Assembly: GCA_965276755.1 (NCBI GenBank)
Contig: OZ255625.1
Span: 1,550,001 to 1,614,000 of the forward strand
Direction: 5' to 3'
Length of the DNA stretch: 64,000 nucleotides
From: CAJCIS01 sp965276755
Lineage (GTDB): Bacteria; Pseudomonadota; Alphaproteobacteria; Acetobacterales; Acetobacteraceae
In this document: in pieces, positions 28,209 to 36,766 of the stretch
How the letters are laid out: every line of letters starts with the position of its first letter
Numbering within the stretch: position 1 is the stretch's first letter
The notes under the pieces: generated by a model
Seen by the model: only the letters and a program-made list of their open reading frames with translations
Database searches by the model: none
What the model was told of the DNA's origin: nothing
Position numbers and translations under genes: made by a program

Positions 28209-28234
28209 GGCAAGTCGCTTTCGAAAGTTAAAAA

Positions 28235-28306
28235 GGCCGGGGGAGATGTGCCATCCCCCGTCGTGCGAAGCACGCTTTGGCGTGACGACCCCCCGTCGAC
28301 TTTTAG
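28235..28306 (+). repeat. Repeat A copy 7 (single arm with inserted palindrome)
   Basis: A left-type arm (GGGGGAGATGTGCCATCCCCC) interrupted at 28260-28289 by a 30-base insert beginning GTCGT and ending ACGAC with internal AAGC/GCTT pairing; the arm then resumes with CCCCCGTCGACTTTTAG. The insert is itself an imperfect hairpin. The copy lies in the divergent region between the epimerase and glmU, the only copy found between two start regions. Confidence 0.85.
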
Positions 28307-28379
28307 ATCATTGCCGGTGAAGCCGGCGTTAGCCCGCCCATGCTTTACCACGCGGAACCTGCACAGGTAGAAAACGGCC

Positions 28380-29777
28380 ATGCCCACGCAGCCCAGCCAC
28401 CCCGGTGCCACCGCCATCATCCTGGCCGCAGGTATGGGCACGCGCATGAAATCGGCCTTGCCCAAGGCCGCGCACCCCATCGCCAACCGCCCGATGCTGG
28501 CTCACCTGATCGCCACCTGCCAAGGCGTGTTCGGCGGCATCGTGGTCGTGATCGGCCCAGACATGGACGCACTGGCTGCCATCGCCGCACCTCACCCGGT
28601 CTGCATCCAGAACGAACGCCGCGGCACCGCCCACGCCGCCCTGCAAGCCGCTGCCCTGTTCGGCGACGGAGACACCGCAGTGCTCTTCGCCGACAACCCG
28701 CTGATCACGCAGGAAAGCCTGGTGCGGCTGCTCGACGCGCGCCTGGCCAGCGGCGCGGGCCTGGCGCTAATGGCCATGCGCCCGGCAGACCCTGCGCGCT
28801 ACGGCCGACTGGTGACCGAGGCCGGCCGGATCACCCGCATCGTCGAATGGGCGGACGCCACCGAAACCGAACGCGCCATCCCGCTTTGCAACGCCGGCGC
28901 GCTCTGCGCTGCGGCCGGGCGCCTGCTGCCCTGGCTGGGCGCCATCACGCCCGACAATGCCCAGAACGAGTATTACCTGACCGACCTGGTGCGCCTGGCC
29001 GTGCGCGATGGCGCCACCGTGCAGGCTGTCGAAGCGCCCGAGGACGAACTGCGCGGCATCAATTCGCGCGCCGAACTGGCCGCGGCCGAGGCCGTGTTGC
29101 AGCACCGCCTGCGCGCAGCCGTCATGGCAGGCGGTGCCACCCTAACCGCGCCCGAGACCGTGTTCCTGAGTGCCGACACCATGCTCGGCCCGGATACGGT
29201 GGTCGGCCCGCACGTCGTCTTTGGCCCCGGCGTCATCGTCGATGGCCCTGCCGAGATCCGCGCCTTCTGCCACCTGGAAGGCTGCCGCATCGGTGCCGGC
29301 GCCATCGTTGGCCCGTACGCGCGGCTGCGGCCGGGCACCGTGCTGGGCGCGCGTGCCCATGTCGGCAATTTCGTCGAGCTCAAGGCGGCAACGCTCGGGG
29401 AGGGCGCCAAAGCCAACCACCTGACCTATCTGGGCGACGCTTCCGTGGGCGCCGGCACCAATATCGGCGCGGGCACGATCACCTGCAATTACGACGGCTA
29501 CGCCAAGCATCGCACGGAAATTGGCGCGCGCGTGTTCGTGGGATCGGACAGCGTGCTGGTGGCACCCCTGAGCCTTGGCGACGGCGCGTTCGTGGCGGCC
29601 GGCAGCGTGGTGACGAAGGACGTGGCGCCGGACGCTATGGCGTTTGGGCGCGCGCGGCAGAGTGTCGTGGCTGGGGGGGCGGCGGCGTTTCGGCGCTCGG
29701 TCAAGGCTGACAAGGTAAGTGAGAGAAAGGCTGGGGGGGATGTGCCATCCCCCCCAGACCCCTCGTCATCTGTTTAG
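28380..29777 (+). CDS. glmU: Bifunctional GlmU with repeat-encoded tail
   Basis: Makes UDP-N-acetylglucosamine from glucosamine-1-phosphate in two steps: C-terminal acetyltransferase and N-terminal uridylyltransferase, the entry to peptidoglycan and lipid A. 465 residues. LAAGMGTRMKSALPK is the nucleotidyltransferase signature and NERRGTAHAAL the uridine site. From about residue 255 hexapeptide repeats of a left-handed beta helix appear, with LTYLGDASVGAGTNIGAGTI and NYDGYAKHRT carrying the CoA and active-site residues. The last about 15 codons (KAGGDVPSPPDPSSSV) come from repeat A copy 8. ATG at 28380. Confidence 0.97.
   Translation: MPTQPSHPGATAIILAAGMGTRMKSALPKAAHPIANRPMLAHLIATCQGVFGGIVVVIGPDMDALAAIAAPHPVCIQNERRGTAHAALQAAALFGDGDTAVLFADNPLITQESLVRLLDARLASGAGLALMAMRPADPARYGRLVTEAGRITRIVEWADATETERAIPLCNAGALCAAAGRLLPWLGAITPDNAQNEYYLTDLVRLAVRDGATVQAVEAPEDELRGINSRAELAAAEAVLQHRLRAAVMAGGATLTAPETVFLSADTMLGPDTVVGPHVVFGPGVIVDGPAEIRAFCHLEGCRIGAGAIVGPYARLRPGTVLGARAHVGNFVELKAATLGEGAKANHLTYLGDASVGAGTNIGAGTITCNYDGYAKHRTEIGARVFVGSDSVLVAPLSLGDGAFVAAGSVVTKDVAPDAMAFGRARQSVVAGGAAAFRRSVKADKVSERKAGGDVPSPPDPSSSV
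29727..29771 (+). repeat. Repeat A copy 8 (single arm)
   Basis: Left-type arm, GGCTGGGGGGGATGTGCC then ATCC, a C run, CAGACCCC and TCGTCAT. It is wholly inside the glmU reading frame and supplies its C-terminal residues; the glmU stop TAG lies just past it. No inverted partner follows. Confidence 0.9.
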
Positions 29778-29909
29778 CGAGACTCCCTATCCCCCAATTG
29801 CGAGTGACCGTTTCGGTGAGGCTGCGATCCTGGCGACCAGACGGCTGGGATGGCGTTCTGGAGTGCTTCTCCCAGAGTACGATGCAGAGAAGAGGGAACG
29901 GGACGCCCG

Positions 29910-30536
29910 ATGCGATTCAGCTTTAAGTTTATTTGCGCGAGTTTCTGCTTGAGCCTCACTAGCACGTCGGCCCGTGCGCAGGAAGTAGCCGTTCCGCAGC
30001 ACGAGACAGAATTTTGCTCTACTATTGAAGATGCTTCAATTGACTATAAGACACTAGGCGATCAGCGGACCGAGGCTGAGGAGCAAAAGAACGGAATTCG
30101 TGTTGACAAGGTTGAACGTCAAATGACCTTAGTATTCAGAAGTCGGAACTTTCATGTTTTTGATATCGTCAAAAACAAGGGGTTTAAGATACAAAACTGG
30201 GTGGTCAGCATCATCAACGTCAGCGCTCCGATGGCAGACTGCCACAAGAACGTGCGTTCATGCCTATCGGTCGATGTTCATCCAGTGTGTTCCGACCGAA
30301 CCGTCATTCGCCTTTGGGTGCCGACGAGCGCTGCGCGACTTGCAACGCTTGGTGACAAGCGCCTCGGGTATCGCCTAGTTGTAACCGGTCTATTTGTTGA
30401 ACGATCCGGCGGCGCAGTGAACGCGGAGGCACCTGTGATGCCTGAATCGTCAAACGACTTTGAAGAAAGCTTTGCGAGGAGCGGAGCTATGAGGGAGCCT
30501 GAATATAGTGCGGATATCTCGGGGACTTCATGTTGA
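29910..30536 (+). CDS. Secreted protein of unknown function
   Basis: 208 residues with a clear signal peptide, FICASFCLSLTSTSARAQE. The mature part has four cysteines (FCSTIED, MADCHKNVRSC, PVCSDR) that could form disulfides, and a mixed alpha/beta look without a motif I recognise. ATG at 29910 follows GAGGGAACGGGA. Codon usage is much less GC-biased than in glmU or clc, so this gene is probably a recent arrival. The 3' end overlaps a DUF2513-like scrap. Confidence 0.65.
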   Translation: MRFSFKFICASFCLSLTSTSARAQEVAVPQHETEFCSTIEDASIDYKTLGDQRTEAEEQKNGIRVDKVERQMTLVFRSRNFHVFDIVKNKGFKIQNWVVSIINVSAPMADCHKNVRSCLSVDVHPVCSDRTVIRLWVPTSAARLATLGDKRLGYRLVVTGLFVERSGGAVNAEAPVMPESSNDFEESFARSGAMREPEYSADISGTSC

Positions 30537-30700
30537 AGATCCCCCTATCTGTGCCTGGATATGATCATGAACGAATTGATTATCACCTTCGCTTAATGTA
30601 CCGACAAGGCCTTGTAAGCACCGGGGGCGTAGATGACCCATTGATTGGTATATACTTTAGCCACTTGCAACCCTCGGGATGGCAACTTCTTCGTGGATAG
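30530..30700 (+). pseudogene. Short DUF2513-like fragment
   Basis: A 56-codon open frame from ATG 30530: VPGYDHERIDYHLRLMYRQG followed by LVSTGG and SHLQPSGWQLLRG. The pattern (GY..E.I.YHL.LM...GL, then .L...GWQLL) resembles the winged-helix core of DUF2513 proteins, which are normally about twice as long and begin with a further helix. It overlaps the preceding gene in another frame. I read it as a truncated remnant in a lower-GC patch, though a functional mini-protein cannot be excluded. The next 150 bases to repeat B hold nothing recognisable. Confidence 0.45.
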
Positions 30701-30848
30701 GATTACGGCCGCCGCACGCGGTAGACGCGTGTCAGAGCAACGCTGCGGAACTCACTGTTTAAAACTCAAATTCTATTAGGCGCAACAATTTTCTTGCTTT
30801 TCTAAAAGCGGAGCAAGTGCCTTTTAGCAGCGAGTCCGTAACAACATC

Positions 30849-30900
30849 GCAAAAGTTTTTTGCTTCTTTTTTTCAAAAAAGAAGACCTTTCTTTTTCTCT
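30849..30900. repeat. Repeat B copy 1
   Basis: AT-rich palindrome: GCAAAAGTTTTTTGCTTC, then a T run, TCAAAAAAGAAG and CTTTCTTTTTCTC. The core is an inverted repeat of CTTCTTTTTT with AAAAAAGAAG around TTC. It ends about 12 bases before the clc start codon, so it could shape the clc mRNA leader or terminate upstream transcription. Confidence 0.85.
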
Positions 30901-30911
30901 GGTAGCGCCGC

Positions 30912-32279
30912 ATGCAAGACGACCCGCCCACCCGAACACCGAACACGCGCTGGCACTCGCGGCGCGTCTGGGTGCCGCGGGTGGTGTTCTGGGTGGGCGC
31001 GCTCGCCATCAGCGCGGTGGCAACAGGCTTTGCGCTGACCGCCAACCTGGCCGACGCGCTGTTCCATCGCGCCACGGACGCCTCGCCCTGGCTTGCCCTG
31101 CTGATCACGCCGGCGGGGCTTGCGGCCTCGGTGCTGATCACACGGCGCTTCTTTCCCGGCGCGCAGGGCAGCGGCATACCGCAGGTTATTGCGGCCACCG
31201 ACATGGCAGATCCGGCACGCATCCGCGCGGTGTTGTCCTTGCGCGTGGCAATGGGCAAGATCGTGCTGACCTTGCTTGGCCTGGGTTGCGGCGCCTCCAT
31301 CGGGCGGGAGGGTCCGACCGTGCAGGTCAGTGCGGCTATCATGCGCGCGCTCGGCCAGCGCTTCGGCGCGGGTGCGGTAGCCGAGGAGGCGGCAAGGCTG
31401 CGCCCCCTGGTGCTGGCGGGCGGTGCCGCGGGCGTCGCGGCGGCGTTCAACACGCCGCTGGCGGGCGTGGTCTTCGCCATCGAGGAATTAAGCCACTCCT
31501 TCGAGCAGCGCACCAGCGGCACGGTGATGACCGCGGTCATCATCTCGGGTATTGCGACCCTGGCACTGACCGGGGGCGGCAGCTATTTCGGGCACACCGC
31601 GGCCATCCTGCCAATCGGCGTGGGGTGGGAGGCGGTGCTTGCCTGCGGCGTGCTCGGCGGGGCGTTCGGCGGCGGCTTTTCGCGTGCCCTGCTATGGGCC
31701 GCGAGCGGATTGCCCGGCATGCTGGGACGCATGATCGCGCGCCGCCCGGTGGCCTTTGCCGCGTTGTGCGGATTGGCGATTGCGGGTTTGGGCTTGGCCT
31801 CCTCGGGCGCCACCTATGGCACGGGCTATGCGCAGGCAAGCGCAATGGTCTCGGGGCAGAGCCACCTGCCGGCGCCGTTCTTCGTCATGAAGCTGGCTGC
31901 GACGATCATTTCTTATGCGAGCGGCATACCAGGCGGAATATTCGCGCCATCGCTGGCGGTGGGCGCGGGACTGGGGCGCAGTATCGCGCATCTGCTGCCG
32001 GCGGCCGCCCCCGGCGCGGTCGTGCTGCTGGGTATGGTTGCGTATTTCTCGGGCGTTGTGCAGGCGCCGATCACCGCCGCGGTCATTGTCATGGAAATGG
32101 CCGATAATCAGCAGATGACGGTGGCGCTGATGGCGGCGTCGTTCCTGGCGTATGGCGTATCGCGCCTCGTTTGCCGGCAGCCGCTCTATGGCGCGCTGGC
32201 CACGCGATTTATGGTACAGATTGAAAATAATGACGGGGGGTCTGGGGGGGATGGCACATTCCCCCCAGTCTTGTCTTAA
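30912..32279 (+). CDS. ClC-family chloride/proton antiporter with repeat-encoded tail
   Basis: 455-residue membrane protein. The three ClC selectivity motifs are present: GSGIPQV, GREGPTVQ with the gating glutamate, and GIPGGIFAPSL. AIEELSHSFEQ carries the conserved internal EE pair that includes the proton glutamate of E. coli ClC, and QPLYGAL retains the central tyrosine, so H+/Cl- exchange (acid resistance) is more likely than a passive channel. No CBS domains. ATG at 30912 directly follows repeat B. The final about 18 residues (NNDGGSGGDGTFPPVLS) derive from repeat A copy 9. Confidence 0.93.
   Translation: MQDDPPTRTPNTRWHSRRVWVPRVVFWVGALAISAVATGFALTANLADALFHRATDASPWLALLITPAGLAASVLITRRFFPGAQGSGIPQVIAATDMADPARIRAVLSLRVAMGKIVLTLLGLGCGASIGREGPTVQVSAAIMRALGQRFGAGAVAEEAARLRPLVLAGGAAGVAAAFNTPLAGVVFAIEELSHSFEQRTSGTVMTAVIISGIATLALTGGGSYFGHTAAILPIGVGWEAVLACGVLGGAFGGGFSRALLWAASGLPGMLGRMIARRPVAFAALCGLAIAGLGLASSGATYGTGYAQASAMVSGQSHLPAPFFVMKLAATIISYASGIPGGIFAPSLAVGAGLGRSIAHLLPAAAPGAVVLLGMVAYFSGVVQAPITAAVIVMEMADNQQMTVALMAASFLAYGVSRLVCRQPLYGALATRFMVQIENNDGGSGGDGTFPPVLS
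32225..32272 (-). repeat. Repeat A copy 9 (single arm)
   Basis: Right-type arm AATGACGG, a G run, TCTGG, G run, ATGGCACATTCCCCCC and AGTC. It is read in frame as the last residues of the ClC protein, with the stop TAA just after it at 32277. It separates clc from the convergent VOC gene. Confidence 0.92.
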
Positions 32280-32327
32280 GCCTGGGAGGCTTGCTGAAAG
32301 TAGAAAAACTGGCCGCCTCGTCTTTTT

Positions 32328-32693
32328 TTAGCGCTCGGACAAGACAAAGACATTGCCTTCGGCATCGGCAAACTTGGCAAAGCTCCCCCACGGTTGCCGC
32401 TCGGGTGCCGCGACAAAAACCACACCTCGCTCGCTCAATTGCCGATGGGTGTACTCCAGATCGTCGCACATGAACGAGCCATTGAAGAATGTGCCGACCC
32501 GATCCTCATGCCCATCCGGCGTGAACAGCACGATGCCCGTTTGCGCGCCCGGAATGGCAAGCTCGATCCATCGATTGCCCGGTCCCATCGGCTGGTCGGT
32601 CGTCACGGTCAGCCCCATCTTCTCTGTCCAGAAGATAAGGGCCGCCTCCCGGTCCCGCGTGGGGATGCCGACGAATTTGAGCTGCTTGATCAT
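32328..32693 (-). CDS. VOC-superfamily (glyoxalase-like) protein
   Basis: 121 residues with two babababb modules: FVGIPTRDREAALIFWTEKM at the N-terminus, WIELAIP and IVLFTP in the first half, then DLEYTHRQLSERGVVF and the C-terminal SFAKFADAEGNVFVL, where the last glutamate/asparagine region is the usual metal site. Members include lactoylglutathione lyase-like and resistance proteins; the substrate is unknown. ATG at 32693 has AGGAGG six bases upstream, which sets the start firmly. Confidence 0.88.
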   Translation of the reverse strand: MIKQLKFVGIPTRDREAALIFWTEKMGLTVTTDQPMGPGNRWIELAIPGAQTGIVLFTPDGHEDRVGTFFNGSFMCDDLEYTHRQLSERGVVFVAAPERQPWGSFAKFADAEGNVFVLSER

Positions 32694-32741
32694 GATCGCC
32701 TCCTGGCGCCCGCATAATGGGCTGGAAGGCGGCCCAGAAGT

Positions 32742-33086
32742 GTGGCAGCCATTGCTATGGCAACCAATACCGCACACTACGCGCTGGATCGCTACGTGAT
32801 TGATACCCTCATGCGGGACCTGGTCGGCCACGACCGCCGCCCATCGGCTTATCTGGTCTATCTGTGCCTGATTGCGGCCGGCGCGGGGGGCCGCGCGGCC
32901 CTCAGCCACGCGCGATTGGCAGAACGCACCGGCCTTTCCAAGCGCGCCGTGCAGGATGGGATTTTGCACCTGCAGCGCCGCGCACTGATTGCCAGTGCGC
33001 GCGCCTATGCCACGGAAAGCGCCACTTACCAGCCGCTCACGCCCTGGCGCCGCACGCGGGAGGCTACTCCGCTTCCTCAAACGTGA
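32742..33086 (+). CDS. Helix-turn-helix transcription regulator
   Basis: 114 residues. LSHARLAERTGLSKRAVQDG (about residues 50-70) is a winged helix-turn-helix recognition unit like those of GntR or MarR-type and replication-initiator-like proteins, followed by LQRRALI. No sensor domain follows, so it is a small DNA-binding protein of unknown target. GTG at 32742 was chosen; ATG 32757 is an alternative. Its 3' end overlaps the convergent DUF2171 gene by 23 bases. Confidence 0.75.
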   Translation: MAAIAMATNTAHYALDRYVIDTLMRDLVGHDRRPSAYLVYLCLIAAGAGGRAALSHARLAERTGLSKRAVQDGILHLQRRALIASARAYATESATYQPLTPWRRTREATPLPQT

Positions 33087-33294
33087 TGGCCACATCGGCG
33101 TTCGCCGACAACCGTACATTATCCCCCTCGATTTCGGCCACGAGCCCGGTCGAAATAAAATGATGCCGCCCGTCAGCGGAATCCTTCTTGGTCAGCTTGA
33201 TACGGTCGCCCTGCACATGATCGACCGTGCCGACACGCACCCCGTCCGCGCCAATGACATTGGCATGTTCCTTGATTTGCGCGCTATCGACCAT
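33064..33294 (-). CDS. DUF2171 domain protein
   Basis: 76 residues. IKEHANVIGADGVRVGTVDHV, then RIKLTKKDSADGRHHFI and VAEIEGDNVRL match the short DUF2171 (PRC-barrel-like) proteins found in alphaproteobacteria, often annotated only as hypothetical or stress-related. It is probably a small cytoplasmic beta-rich protein. ATG 33294 is preceded by GGAAGGGAG on the coding strand. It is followed downstream by overlap with the HTH gene. Confidence 0.85.
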   Translation of the reverse strand: MVDSAQIKEHANVIGADGVRVGTVDHVQGDRIKLTKKDSADGRHHFISTGLVAEIEGDNVRLSANADVAITFEEAE

Positions 33295-33307
33295 GTTGTG
33301 CTCCCTT

Positions 33308-33457
33308 CCTTATTATACCGATCCGCGTAAGGATTGACGTCTAGAAAGACCTAGGGGATATGTGCAATCCCCCGCCAGACCCCCCGTCATTTTATTCGGG
33401 TTTCGCCTAAATGAAGACAGGGGTCTGGGGGGATGGCACATCTCCCCCAGCTTTTTT
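33308..33457. repeat. Repeat A copy 10 (inverted pair plus left outer end)
   Basis: Inner arms at about 33351-33388 and 33415-33450; the left arm is degenerate (GATATGTGCAATC). Upstream, 33310-33350 holds TTATACCGATCCGCG followed by GGATTGACGTC, the outer end also seen in copies 12 and 15. No matching outer end is found to the right, where the paoC stop follows at once. The right arm is followed by a run of six T. Confidence 0.9.
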
Positions 33458-33459
33458 CC

Positions 33460-35715
33460 CTAAAAGCTCGGCCCGCGAAAAACCTTGTCCAGCGTAATCG
33501 GCATCTCCCGCACGCGCACACCGGTCGCGTGCCATACCGCGTTGGCCACGGCGCCTGCCGTGCCGGTAATGCCGATCTCGCCCACGCCTTTGACGCCAAG
33601 CGGATTGACGAGGCTATCCTCCTCCTCGACCAGGATGGCCTCTATGCTCGGCACGTCCGCATTCACAGGCACGTGGTAATCGCTGAGATTGGCATTCATA
33701 ATGCGCCCGCTGCGCGCATCCATCAGCGCCTCTTCGTGCAGCGCAAACGACACGCCCCAGATCATCCCGCCAAGATACTGGCTGCGCACCAGGCGCGGAT
33801 TGATGATGCGTCCCGCCGCAAACGCGCCGACCAGCCGGCTGACGCGTATCTGGCCGAGATCGGGATCGACGCGCACTTCGGCAAACACCGCACCATGCGC
33901 GTGCATGGCGTAGTGCTCGCCTTTCGCCTCGTCCGCCGCAGCCTTGCCATGCCCCTCGATCGTCGCGCGCCCGGCGCGCGCCAATATGTCGACATAGGCG
34001 TCGCTGACCGCCTCATCGTCACGCCGATACAGCCGGCCGCCACGCGCAACCACGCCCGCATTGCCGCTGCCGAACAATGGCGAGCGCGCATCAGCCGCCG
34101 CAAATTGCGCAAGCTGCGCGACCACGTCCCCGCCCGCACCGTGAATGGCCGACCCCGCCGTTGCCGTCTGCGAGGATCCGCCCGCGATGCCGCCATTTGG
34201 CAAATCGGACGTGCCCATCAAGAACTCCAGACGATCCATGTCCAGCCCCATGGCGTCGGCCGCAATTTGCGCCAGCGCCGTCCACGCGCCTTGGCCCATG
34301 TCATGCGCGCCGATGCGCACGGTGCCCGAACCGTCGGCGCGCAATGTGGCGGACGCTTCGGCCTGCATCATCAACGCGGGAAATGTCGCCGTTCCCACGC
34401 CCCAGCCAAGCAGCAGCCCGTCATCATCGCGCATCTGCCGGGGCGCCAATGGCCGCCCGGCCCAGCCGAAGCGCGCCGCACCCTGGCTGTAGCAGTCGCG
34501 CAGGGCCTTGGATGTGAACGGCTTGCCCGAGATCGGCTCGACTTCGGCGTAATTGCGCAGGCGGAATTCCAGCGGGTCCATGCCGCAGGCCAGCGCCATC
34601 TCGTCGATCGCAGATTCCAGCGCGGCACTGCCGGACGCCTCGCCCGGCGCGCGCATGAACAGCGGCGTGCCGGTATCCAGCCGCACCACGTCATAGGATG
34701 TACGGATCGCCGGCGATGCGTAGAGCGTGTGCGACGTGCCGCCGCTGGGCTCGAAGAAATCGTCGAACGTGCTGCTGGCGGTACGCGTGTGGTGATCAAG
34801 CGCGGTCAGCCCGCCATCCTGTGCAGCGCCCAGGCGCAAATGCTGGCGCGTCGGTCCGCGATGGCCAACGGGCCCATACATTTGCGGCCGCGTCACCACC
34901 AGCTTGACCGGCTTGCCCATCAGGCGCGCGGCCATGATGCCCAGCATCTCCGGCCCCGAGACCAGCCCCTTGCAGCCGAAACCGCCGCCGACAAAAGGCG
35001 TGTTGATGTAGATATTCTCTGGCGGAATGCCGAACAGCCCGGCGATGCGCGCCGCGCCCATCGACATGCCCTGGCTGGGCATATCCACCCGCAGCTTGTC
35101 GCCCTGCCATGCGGCAACGACAACGTGCGGCTCCAACGGGTTGTGGTATTGCGCCGGGGTTTGATAGACCTCATCCAGCCGGTGAGCGGCCGCGGCCAGG
35201 CCTGAATCGACGTCGCCCGTGCTCTCCTTTGCTGGGTACCCGGGCCCCACGACCTCCGGCTCGAACACCGCCGCATCATCGAGCCCCGTGCGCGCGGCCT
35301 CGATCTGGTAGGTAGGCGCGAGCAGGGCCGCGCCTTCCGTGGCCGCTTCAAGCGTGTCCGCGATGACAACCGCAATCGGCTGGTGCGCATAGCGCACGCG
35401 GGCATCCTGCAAAAGGTCGAGCTTGAACATGAAGGGTTGGCCGGTGTCGTCCGGATGGCGCGCCAGTTTCGGCGCATTCGCGGTCGTCATGACTTCGACC
35501 ACGCCCGAGTGCGCGCGCGCCGCGGCAACGTTCATGCCCGTGACGCTGCCATGCGCAATGCTCGCCGTGGCCATCACCGCGTGCAGCATGCCGGCGGGGT
35601 GGTGGTCGGCCGCATAGGGCGCACCGCCTGTCACCTTCAGCTTGCCCTCGGTGCGCGTCAGCGGCTGGCCGCTATTGGATCCATGGCGCTGGCGCGCAGG
35701 CATTGTCTCAGACAT
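33460..35715 (-). CDS. paoC: Aldehyde oxidoreductase, molybdenum-binding subunit (PaoC-type)
   Basis: 751-residue large subunit of a xanthine-oxidase-family periplasmic-type aldehyde dehydrogenase that binds molybdopterin cytosine dinucleotide. Visible blocks: VTGGAPYAADHH at the N-terminus, FVGGGFGCKG, RAPGEASGSAALESAIDEMA (the APGE arginine loop), GAHDMGQG, and near the C-terminus NPLGVKGVGEIGITG with the catalytic glutamate. The start ATG 35715 overlaps paoB by eight bases. The three genes encode the 2Fe-2S, FAD and Mo subunits of one enzyme that detoxifies aldehydes. A maturation factor (paoD-like) is not adjacent. Confidence 0.94.
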   Translation of the reverse strand: MSETMPARQRHGSNSGQPLTRTEGKLKVTGGAPYAADHHPAGMLHAVMATASIAHGSVTGMNVAAARAHSGVVEVMTTANAPKLARHPDDTGQPFMFKLDLLQDARVRYAHQPIAVVIADTLEAATEGAALLAPTYQIEAARTGLDDAAVFEPEVVGPGYPAKESTGDVDSGLAAAAHRLDEVYQTPAQYHNPLEPHVVVAAWQGDKLRVDMPSQGMSMGAARIAGLFGIPPENIYINTPFVGGGFGCKGLVSGPEMLGIMAARLMGKPVKLVVTRPQMYGPVGHRGPTRQHLRLGAAQDGGLTALDHHTRTASSTFDDFFEPSGGTSHTLYASPAIRTSYDVVRLDTGTPLFMRAPGEASGSAALESAIDEMALACGMDPLEFRLRNYAEVEPISGKPFTSKALRDCYSQGAARFGWAGRPLAPRQMRDDDGLLLGWGVGTATFPALMMQAEASATLRADGSGTVRIGAHDMGQGAWTALAQIAADAMGLDMDRLEFLMGTSDLPNGGIAGGSSQTATAGSAIHGAGGDVVAQLAQFAAADARSPLFGSGNAGVVARGGRLYRRDDEAVSDAYVDILARAGRATIEGHGKAAADEAKGEHYAMHAHGAVFAEVRVDPDLGQIRVSRLVGAFAAGRIINPRLVRSQYLGGMIWGVSFALHEEALMDARSGRIMNANLSDYHVPVNADVPSIEAILVEEEDSLVNPLGVKGVGEIGITGTAGAVANAVWHATGVRVREMPITLDKVFRGPSF

Positions 35716-36766
35716 GCGCAAGAACTCCGCGGGTTGGGGCCATGGGGGATGCGGGCAGCGCAGGCAGCCTGTCCGGCGTGCCTGCCGCGGCCAGGCGAAA
35801 GGCGCGCACGGCCAGGCGGCGCGCGAGCTCGATCTTGTAAGCATTATCGCCGGACGGCTTGGCATCGGCCAGCGCGGCTTGCGCTGCATCGGCAAAGGCG
35901 GCGGCATCTGCGGGGCGCCCGACCAGCGCCGCCTCGGCCGCGTGCGCACGCCACGGCTTGGCGGCCACGCCCCCCAGCGCCAGGCGCGCCTCGGCAATTA
36001 CGCCATTCTCCATGCGCAAGGCGGCGGCCGCGGAGACCACGGCAAAGGCGTAGGACGTACGGTCACGCAGCTTGATGTAGCGCGAATGGGCAGCCCAGCC
36101 CGCCGCCTCGGCAGGCAAGCGCACGGCCACGATCAGCTCGCCTGGCGCCAGCACGCTCTCATGTTCGGGGTGTTCGCCGGGCAGGGTGTGAAAATCGACC
36201 ACCGCCACTTCGCGCGTGCCCGCCGCACCGCCAATTTCCACGGCCGCACCAAGTGCTGCCAGCGGCACGCAGAAATCAGACGGATGCGTGGCGATGCAAT
36301 GCTCGCTCCAGCCCAATATCGCATGCCCGCGCGTATGGCCGCCGATTGCACCGCACCCCGTGCCCGGATCACGCTTGTTGCAGGCGCCGGCCGTATCGTA
36401 AAAATATGTGCAGCGGGTGCGTTGCAAAATGTTTCCACCCGTGCTCGCCGCATTGCGCAATTGCGCCGATGCGCCGGAGAGCAGCGCTTCGGCCAGCATC
36501 GGATACCGTGCGGCGATTTGCGCGTCGTGCGCCAGATCGCTGTTGCGCACCAGCGCGCCAATGCGCGTGGAACCGTCGGCTTTATGTTCGATGCGGTCCA
36601 GGCCGGGAAGACGCGAGATATCGACCAGCCGGGATGGCTTGGAAATACCGCCCTTCATCAGATCGAGCAAATTGGTGCCCCCGGCAAGAAAGGCCGCGCC
36701 CGGTGCCGCCCCCGCCGCCACGGCTTGCGCAACGCTGCCGGGCCGGACGTAATCGAAACTGTTCAT
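35708..36766 (-). CDS. paoB: Aldehyde oxidoreductase, FAD-binding subunit (PaoB-type)
   Basis: 352 residues. FLAGGTNLLDLMKGG is the FAD pyrophosphate loop, and LRNAASTGGNILQRTRC the second FAD motif. TRCTYFYDTAGACNKRDPG and the following GC supply the cysteines that in E. coli PaoB hold an additional 4Fe-4S cluster, which separates this type from CoxM. Electrons pass from the Mo centre through 2Fe-2S and FAD. ATG at 36766 overlaps the paoA stop as ATGA. Confidence 0.93.
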   Translation of the reverse strand: MNSFDYVRPGSVAQAVAAGAAPGAAFLAGGTNLLDLMKGGISKPSRLVDISRLPGLDRIEHKADGSTRIGALVRNSDLAHDAQIAARYPMLAEALLSGASAQLRNAASTGGNILQRTRCTYFYDTAGACNKRDPGTGCGAIGGHTRGHAILGWSEHCIATHPSDFCVPLAALGAAVEIGGAAGTREVAVVDFHTLPGEHPEHESVLAPGELIVAVRLPAEAAGWAAHSRYIKLRDRTSYAFAVVSAAAALRMENGVIAEARLALGGVAAKPWRAHAAEAALVGRPADAAAFADAAQAALADAKPSGDNAYKIELARRLAVRAFRLAAAGTPDRLPALPASPMAPTRGVLAHV

